Positions 15,356 to 18,624 of a DNA stretch of 18,624 bases are shown piece after piece. The notes beneath the pieces were generated by a model. It was not told the DNA's origin, searched no databases, and saw only the letters and a list, made by a program, of their open reading frames with translations. The stretch is taken from the NCBI GenBank assembly GCA_944325295.1, contig CALUZL010000089.1:1-18624 (forward strand), written 5' to 3'. Both the position numbers and the translations under genes were made by a program. Each line of letters starts with the position of its first letter. The stretch's first letter is position 1. Source of the DNA: an uncultured Erysipelotrichaceae bacterium. Its GTDB lineage: Bacteria; Bacillota_I; Bacilli_A; Erysipelotrichales; Erysipelotrichaceae.

Positions 15356-16066
15356 CTAACTCTCCTTTTTGTAAAGCTTAGCAAAGTGGAACATGTCGAT
15401 AAGCTTCGTCTTATATTTTATCGATAATCCGCCAAGGGTACTGATGATCATCGCCCCTAAAGCATCGACAAAGAGGTCGGTCATCGTATCCTGCAGCGCC
15501 GCTCTGCCGATGAGTTTTGTCCCGTCTTCCAACATGAACTTTTGCATATTGAGGCCCAAAAGCCCGTCAAACAGATACTCGTAAAACTCCCACATGACAC
15601 CCATCGTCACCGCGAAACAAAAGGCAAACAAACCGACAAAAAACGGCGAGAGATTGATCGGTATCTTTTCGGTATTGTTCAAAAGTGTAACAATACTGAA
15701 GCCCAAAGATCCCAACATCGCTCCGGATATGGTGTGCAGGATATCATCCCAATTTGGGACCGTATAGTAAAAGTTTTGGACTTCACCTAAGTATATCGCA
15801 CAATACAAAAAGATGATATAGATGATGACCATTGGTGAGGGCACATCTCTTTTTATCTTCCTTTCAAGGATATCCGGAAGGTGCAGTGCCAAGATGCCGA
15901 GCAGACATTGGACAAACATCAGCGTATAGCTGCTTTTAGTCCGGATGTTCGGATCGTCACTGATCGCCGGAGCCTGATAGATCCTCAAGATGATATAACC
16001 AATGGACAGGACCAGCGTAATGAGGGTCGCATAGTACAGAAAGATCTCAAATTTCGTCTTTTTCAT
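15356..16066 (-). CDS. Polytopic membrane protein resembling the DUF2238/YjdF group
   Basis: The 236-residue protein has about six hydrophobic segments, near 9-29, 47-64, 79-97, 112-130, 140-160 and 197-215. Charged residues in or near membrane segments form a conserved-looking pattern: WDDILHTISG (106-115), WEFYEYLFD (159-167) and DTMTDLFVDALGA (193-205). This His/Asp/Glu pattern recalls the DUF2238/YjdF family of uncharacterised membrane proteins; I cannot test that by search. No enzymatic role is known to me. The ATG at 16066 has GAGG 6 bases before it. It overlaps the end of the upstream 65-residue gene by 20 bases and ends one base before cysS, so it belongs to the same transcription unit. 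Confidence 0.8.
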   Translation of the reverse strand: MKKTKFEIFLYYATLITLVLSIGYIILRIYQAPAISDDPNIRTKSSYTLMFVQCLLGILALHLPDILERKIKRDVPSPMVIIYIIFLYCAIYLGEVQNFYYTVPNWDDILHTISGAMLGSLGFSIVTLLNNTEKIPINLSPFFVGLFAFCFAVTMGVMWEFYEYLFDGLLGLNMQKFMLEDGTKLIGRAALQDTMTDLFVDALGAMIISTLGGLSIKYKTKLIDMFHFAKLYKKES

Positions 16067-16244
16067 CTTTATCCTCTTTTAAATAATGTGCATATATGCA
16101 GTCTTTGATCTTTACCTCAAAGTTGTATTCCTTGCTGACTAAGATATCATCCGGCCCGATAAGTCCGTTAAGGATAGCTTCGATGACTTCCTCTTCGCTC
16201 AAAAAAAGCGAGCTGGGCCGATCTTTTATTTGCCACACCTTCAT
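16047..16244 (-). CDS. Small 65-residue protein, possibly GYF_2-like
   Basis: A short acidic and lysine-rich soluble protein encoded one base after the stop of the HTH/RCC1 gene. The pattern MKVWQIKD, then FLSEEEVIEAILNGLIGPDD, then ILVSKE recalls GYF_2-type domains, where an aromatic start is followed by a helix, a glycine and PDD before a short strand. The likeness is weak and I make no functional claim. The last 15 residues are mostly Lys, Asp and Glu. GGTGG lies a few bases before the ATG. Tight spacing on both sides argues that it is a real gene rather than a chance frame. Confidence 0.65.
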   Translation of the reverse strand: MKVWQIKDRPSSLFLSEEEVIEAILNGLIGPDDILVSKEYNFEVKIKDCIYAHYLKEDKDEKDEI

Positions 16245-16245
16245 A

Positions 16246-17979
16246 TCATTCCACCACCTTGCAATAGTAATATGTGATCTTGCGTTCTAAGAGATCCTTA
16301 AGCGTCAGAGTCTCGTAGTCTTCGATCCCTTCGATCGCGATGACTTCCTCTTCACCATCACAGATGATACTGGGATTTTCTACCGGTTGAATGTTTGCGC
16401 TGTCGACACCAAAACTTTCAAGATAGCTTTCAAGCGCACTACGACTCTTGCCAGTAAGTTTATCGAGCGTAAACGGTATATCCTCGTCCTCAGGCACTTC
16501 CTTTGGCCTTTCGTAGTAGCGATAATTGATGATATTTGGGGCACTGTTTTCATAGCGATCATCGCCGATGGCCACGATCTGGATCGTATACTCTTCACCA
16601 TCGCTGAAGCGATCAAGCGGGATCCTAAACTCTGTCGTGTTCTCATTTACGGCAATACCGATACCGGCATCGATCGTCAACTGGTAAGATGTCGCATGTG
16701 CTACCGAATCAAAAGTTATGATAAGGTCGGTGTCATCATAAACGACACGGACATTACTGACTTGCGCAAGGGTCAACATCTGCGACTGTTCTACTTCAAA
16801 CTGATCGTAAGTATTATTGCCGACGCCTTTGATCTCATCTTCGATCAGAGCTACAAGATAATCGCTGCCGGCGGCAATTGATCGCACATTCTCCCAAGAC
16901 GACACCTCTTCGGTGATCTTGTTGTTCTCGGCGATATCGATGCTGACTTTACCATCACTGTCAAGAGCGGCAATAAAATCATCACCGCAAGCTACTTCGA
17001 TGACATTTTTAAATAAGAGTGAGCCATCGAATCGCGTGCCGTCGCTGAAATAAGTCACATGGCCCGTATCATCGACAAAAGCACTGACCTTTGTCGAGAT
17101 GTCCATATCGATTAAACCGTCAAGCTTATCGAGTTCATCCTTACCTAAAAACGACCCATAGCCTTCAATACTGCCATCACTTTTCTTGACGACTGTAGCA
17201 TTGTCATCGGCAAAGATATCGACGACATCTTTTAATCCGTCGGCATCACACTGTCCGAGCTCATTGCTGCCGATGCAGGTAACAGTACCTTTACTGTCAA
17301 GAGCGACGATATGGCTGTTTCCGGCTTCGATCTTGACGATGGAGTGCAATTCATCGATCTTGGCAGCTACACTTTTGACAAGGCCGCTTTGAGCGATTGT
17401 ACCATCACTTAAAAGGGCAACCGTGAAGTTTATGCCCTCATCGATATCGACGACATCATCAAGGTCAAAATCCAATTGCGAATAGGTGTTGTCCCCTTTT
17501 CCATAAGCTTTTTTATCAGTGCCGATGTAGACGACTGTCGTATCCGATGCCGCCAACGTATCGCCCGTTTGCGGATCGATCACAAGCATCAGACCCTCAT
17601 CTTCCCTGTTCAGCAAAAAAAGAAACACGCCAAGCAAGACTGCAAGCAGCGGTATCGTTATGATAAAAAACTTATTTTTACTCCAAAAAGCCCTGTAGCG
17701 ATCCTTTTTAGCCTGACCGCGCAAGAAATGATAGTTTTGACGATCGACATCAAATCGGCGATCGCTAAGATCGACATCTTCTTCATTTACAAACAGAGTC
17801 TTAAAAGGGATCTTATAAAGACGACTCAGAGCCTTGATCTCAGAGTAACTCGGCATGGAATTACCATTTTCATAGTGCATGTATCGCAAAGTATCGATAT
17901 CTAAGATATCAGCAATATAGCTCTGTGAATAACCATAGTGTTTGCGCAAGCGCAATAACTTATCAGGCAATTTATTCAT
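16246..17979 (-). CDS. Membrane-anchored XRE-type HTH protein with extracytoplasmic RCC1-like, FN3-like and PASTA-like regions
   Basis: A 577-residue protein with an unusual domain order. Residues 5-65 form a Cro/C1-type HTH (LRLRKHYGYSQSYIADIL, then a recognition-helix region around DIDTLRYMHYENG). A basic linker (89-103) precedes one membrane segment at about 104-123, which predicts N-terminus inside and the rest outside. Residues about 145-398 carry degenerate RCC1-type repeats such as IEAGNSHIVALDSKGTV followed by IGSNELGQ, with related units at 178-196, 327-345 and 367-393. A fibronectin III-like region (about 405-488) contains VAHATSYQLTID and GEEYTIQIVAIG. The C-terminus (about 502-577) opens FTLDKLTGKSRSALESYLES, resembling a PASTA repeat. 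It heads the operon containing cysS. The start ATG has no Shine-Dalgarno but a TATAAT six bases before. It may be a one-component surface sensor or a RodZ-like scaffold; neither is shown. Confidence 0.85.
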   Translation of the reverse strand: MNKLPDKLLRLRKHYGYSQSYIADILDIDTLRYMHYENGNSMPSYSEIKALSRLYKIPFKTLFVNEEDVDLSDRRFDVDRQNYHFLRGQAKKDRYRAFWSKNKFFIITIPLLAVLLGVFLFLLNREDEGLMLVIDPQTGDTLAASDTTVVYIGTDKKAYGKGDNTYSQLDFDLDDVVDIDEGINFTVALLSDGTIAQSGLVKSVAAKIDELHSIVKIEAGNSHIVALDSKGTVTCIGSNELGQCDADGLKDVVDIFADDNATVVKKSDGSIEGYGSFLGKDELDKLDGLIDMDISTKVSAFVDDTGHVTYFSDGTRFDGSLLFKNVIEVACGDDFIAALDSDGKVSIDIAENNKITEEVSSWENVRSIAAGSDYLVALIEDEIKGVGNNTYDQFEVEQSQMLTLAQVSNVRVVYDDTDLIITFDSVAHATSYQLTIDAGIGIAVNENTTEFRIPLDRFSDGEEYTIQIVAIGDDRYENSAPNIINYRYYERPKEVPEDEDIPFTLDKLTGKSRSALESYLESFGVDSANIQPVENPSIICDGEEEVIAIEGIEDYETLTLKDLLERKITYYYCKVVE

Positions 17980-17985
17980 GAGACT

Positions 17986-17991
17986 ATTATA
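17986..17991 (-). promoter_or_regulatory. Candidate -10 box of a leaderless promoter for the HTH/RCC1-cysS operon
   Basis: On the minus strand TATAAT (17991-17986) is followed by AGTCTC and then the ATG at 17979. The -35 region falls in the T-run of the gap terminator and is weak. No Shine-Dalgarno precedes the ATG. Confidence 0.5.
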
Positions 17992-18006
17992 AAGAAAACC
18001 AAGATA

Positions 18007-18032
18007 ATAAAAAAGCCATACTTGCGTATGGC
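18007..18032 (-). terminator. Intrinsic terminator of gap
   Basis: On the minus strand GCCATAC, loop GCAA, GTATGGC gives a 7-bp stem (18032-18015) with a stable tetraloop, followed by six T residues and ATT (18014-18007). It lies 24 bases past the gap stop and separates gap from the HTH/RCC1 operon. Confidence 0.9.
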
Positions 18033-18056
18033 CCTTTTATATTTTTTAATTAGCGA

Positions 18057-18624
18057 TTAAAGGTTGCTGAGGTATTTGATAGTTCTTACCATCTGGGTTG
18101 TGTAAGAATTTTCGTTATCGTACCAAGCTACGACCTGGACCTGATATTCATTCTCTGCAACTTTGCAAACCATTGTCTGTGTAGCATCGAAGATTGAACC
18201 ATGTGTTTCACCGATGATATCGCTTGAAACGATCGGTTCTTCGTTGTAGCCGTATGATGGGCTTTCAACACTCTTCATGTAAGCATTGATCGTTTCCGGT
18301 GTAACTTCCTTATCTGTCTTAACTACTGCGACTAAGATCGTTGTTGAACCTGTAGGAACAGGAACACGCTGAGCAGAACCGATGAGTTTGCCGGCTAATT
18401 CAGGAATGACAAGACCGATAGCCTTAGCAGCACCTGTTGAGTTAGGAACGATATTGACAGCAGCAGCACGAGCTCTTCTCAGATCGCCTTTACGATGAGG
18501 TCCGTCAAGAACCATCTGGTCACCTGTATAAGCGTGAACAGTTGTCATGATACCGCTTTGGATAGGTGCAAAATCGTTGAGAGCTTTAGCCATTGGTGCT
18601 AAGCAGTTTGTTGTACATGAAGCA
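18057..18624 (-). CDS. gap: Glyceraldehyde-3-phosphate dehydrogenase, C-terminal part
   Basis: GAPDH converts glyceraldehyde-3-phosphate to 1,3-bisphosphoglycerate with NAD in glycolysis. The frame is open to the right edge, giving 188 complete codons out of an expected total of about 335. It begins with the active-site motif ASCTTNCLAP, so the catalytic cysteine is just inside the window. It continues with HRKGDLRRARAAAVNIVP, STGAAKAIGLVIPEL, the RVPVPTGS motif, SSDIIGETHGSIFD and the C-terminal AWYDNENSYTTQMV. The methionine at 18593 is internal. The N-terminal NAD-binding domain lies outside. A terminator follows, so it is transcribed separately from the downstream operon. Confidence 0.97.
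   Translation of the reverse strand, partial: ASCTTNCLAPMAKALNDFAPIQSGIMTTVHAYTGDQMVLDGPHRKGDLRRARAAAVNIVPNSTGAAKAIGLVIPELAGKLIGSAQRVPVPTGSTTILVAVVKTDKEVTPETINAYMKSVESPSYGYNEEPIVSSDIIGETHGSIFDATQTMVCKVAENEYQVQVVAWYDNENSYTTQMVRTIKYLSNL

Noticed and set aside
15355..15384. Longer CysRS form starting at 15384
   Set aside because: A clear AAAGGAG stands 7 bases before the ATG at 15354, and the family normally begins with the MKIYNT-type sequence found there.
15355..15420. T-box leader upstream of cysS
   Set aside because: The region is coding sequence of the upstream membrane protein gene and shows no T-box signature or terminator hairpin.
16387..16881. 164-codon plus-strand open frame
   Set aside because: It is antisense to the HTH/RCC1 gene, with no promoter or ribosome binding site and no recognisable domain.
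17476..17904. 142-codon plus-strand open frame
   Set aside because: It is antisense to the HTH and membrane-segment coding region; there is no independent evidence for expression.
18591..18593. Start codon of gap at 18593
   Set aside because: The frame continues upstream into the GAPDH active-site motif ASCTTNCLAP, so this methionine is internal and the gene is cut by the window edge.
1..18624. CRISPR arrays, insertion sequences, tRNA or rRNA genes
   Set aside because: No spaced repeat array, transposase motif, terminal inverted repeats or cloverleaf-like sequence was seen; nearly all bases belong to housekeeping genes.

Overview
The window reads as a chromosomal housekeeping segment from a low-to-mid-GC Gram-positive bacterium (Firmicutes/Bacillota). 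The evidence is a PolC-type replicative polymerase, Mini-RNase III next to cysS and rlmB, an Asp23-family protein next to a FakA/YloV-type kinase and recG, and peptidoglycan genes in the order murG-murB-divIB. The GC content (mid-40s by eye), the shortened division cluster and the absence of the plsX/fab block normally found between recG and rnc point to a streamlined lineage such as Erysipelotrichia or a relative. That placement is inference. The window is almost fully coding: 16 genes, 15 on the minus strand, and no gene-free stretch above 100 bases.

Read along the minus strand from high to low coordinates, the layout is as follows. (1) The 3' part of gap (GAPDH), ending at a hairpin terminator. 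(2) A tightly packed six-gene unit, 17979 to 12963: a membrane-anchored HTH protein with an extracytoplasmic RCC1-like propeller, a 65-residue protein, a polytopic membrane protein, cysS, mrnC and rlmB. (3) A lone plus-strand gene, 12061-12915, for a thioredoxin-reductase-like flavoprotein. It converges on rlmB at a shared terminator and diverges from the next unit through overlapping promoters. (4) A cell-envelope unit, 12032 to 6894: a small membrane protein, murG, murB and divIB, then an Asp23-family gene and fakA with their own promoter, closed by a terminator. (5) recG, rnc, a GltD-like iron-sulfur flavoprotein and the first 985 codons of polC, which runs off the left edge.

Functionally the window combines envelope synthesis and division (MurG, MurB, DivIB), fatty-acid uptake (FakA), replication and repair (PolC, RecG), RNA maturation (RNase III, Mini-III, RlmB, CysRS) and two redox flavoproteins.

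The most unusual items are: the HTH/membrane/RCC1/FN3/PASTA-like protein heading the cysS operon; a recurring arrangement in which a perfect TATAAT lies exactly six bases before an ATG at three genes without a normal ribosome binding site, suggesting leaderless transcripts; a cysteinyl-tRNA synthetase with glycine at a canonical zinc-ligand cysteine; opposed promoters sharing one palindromic -10 element; and a strong local excess of GATC.
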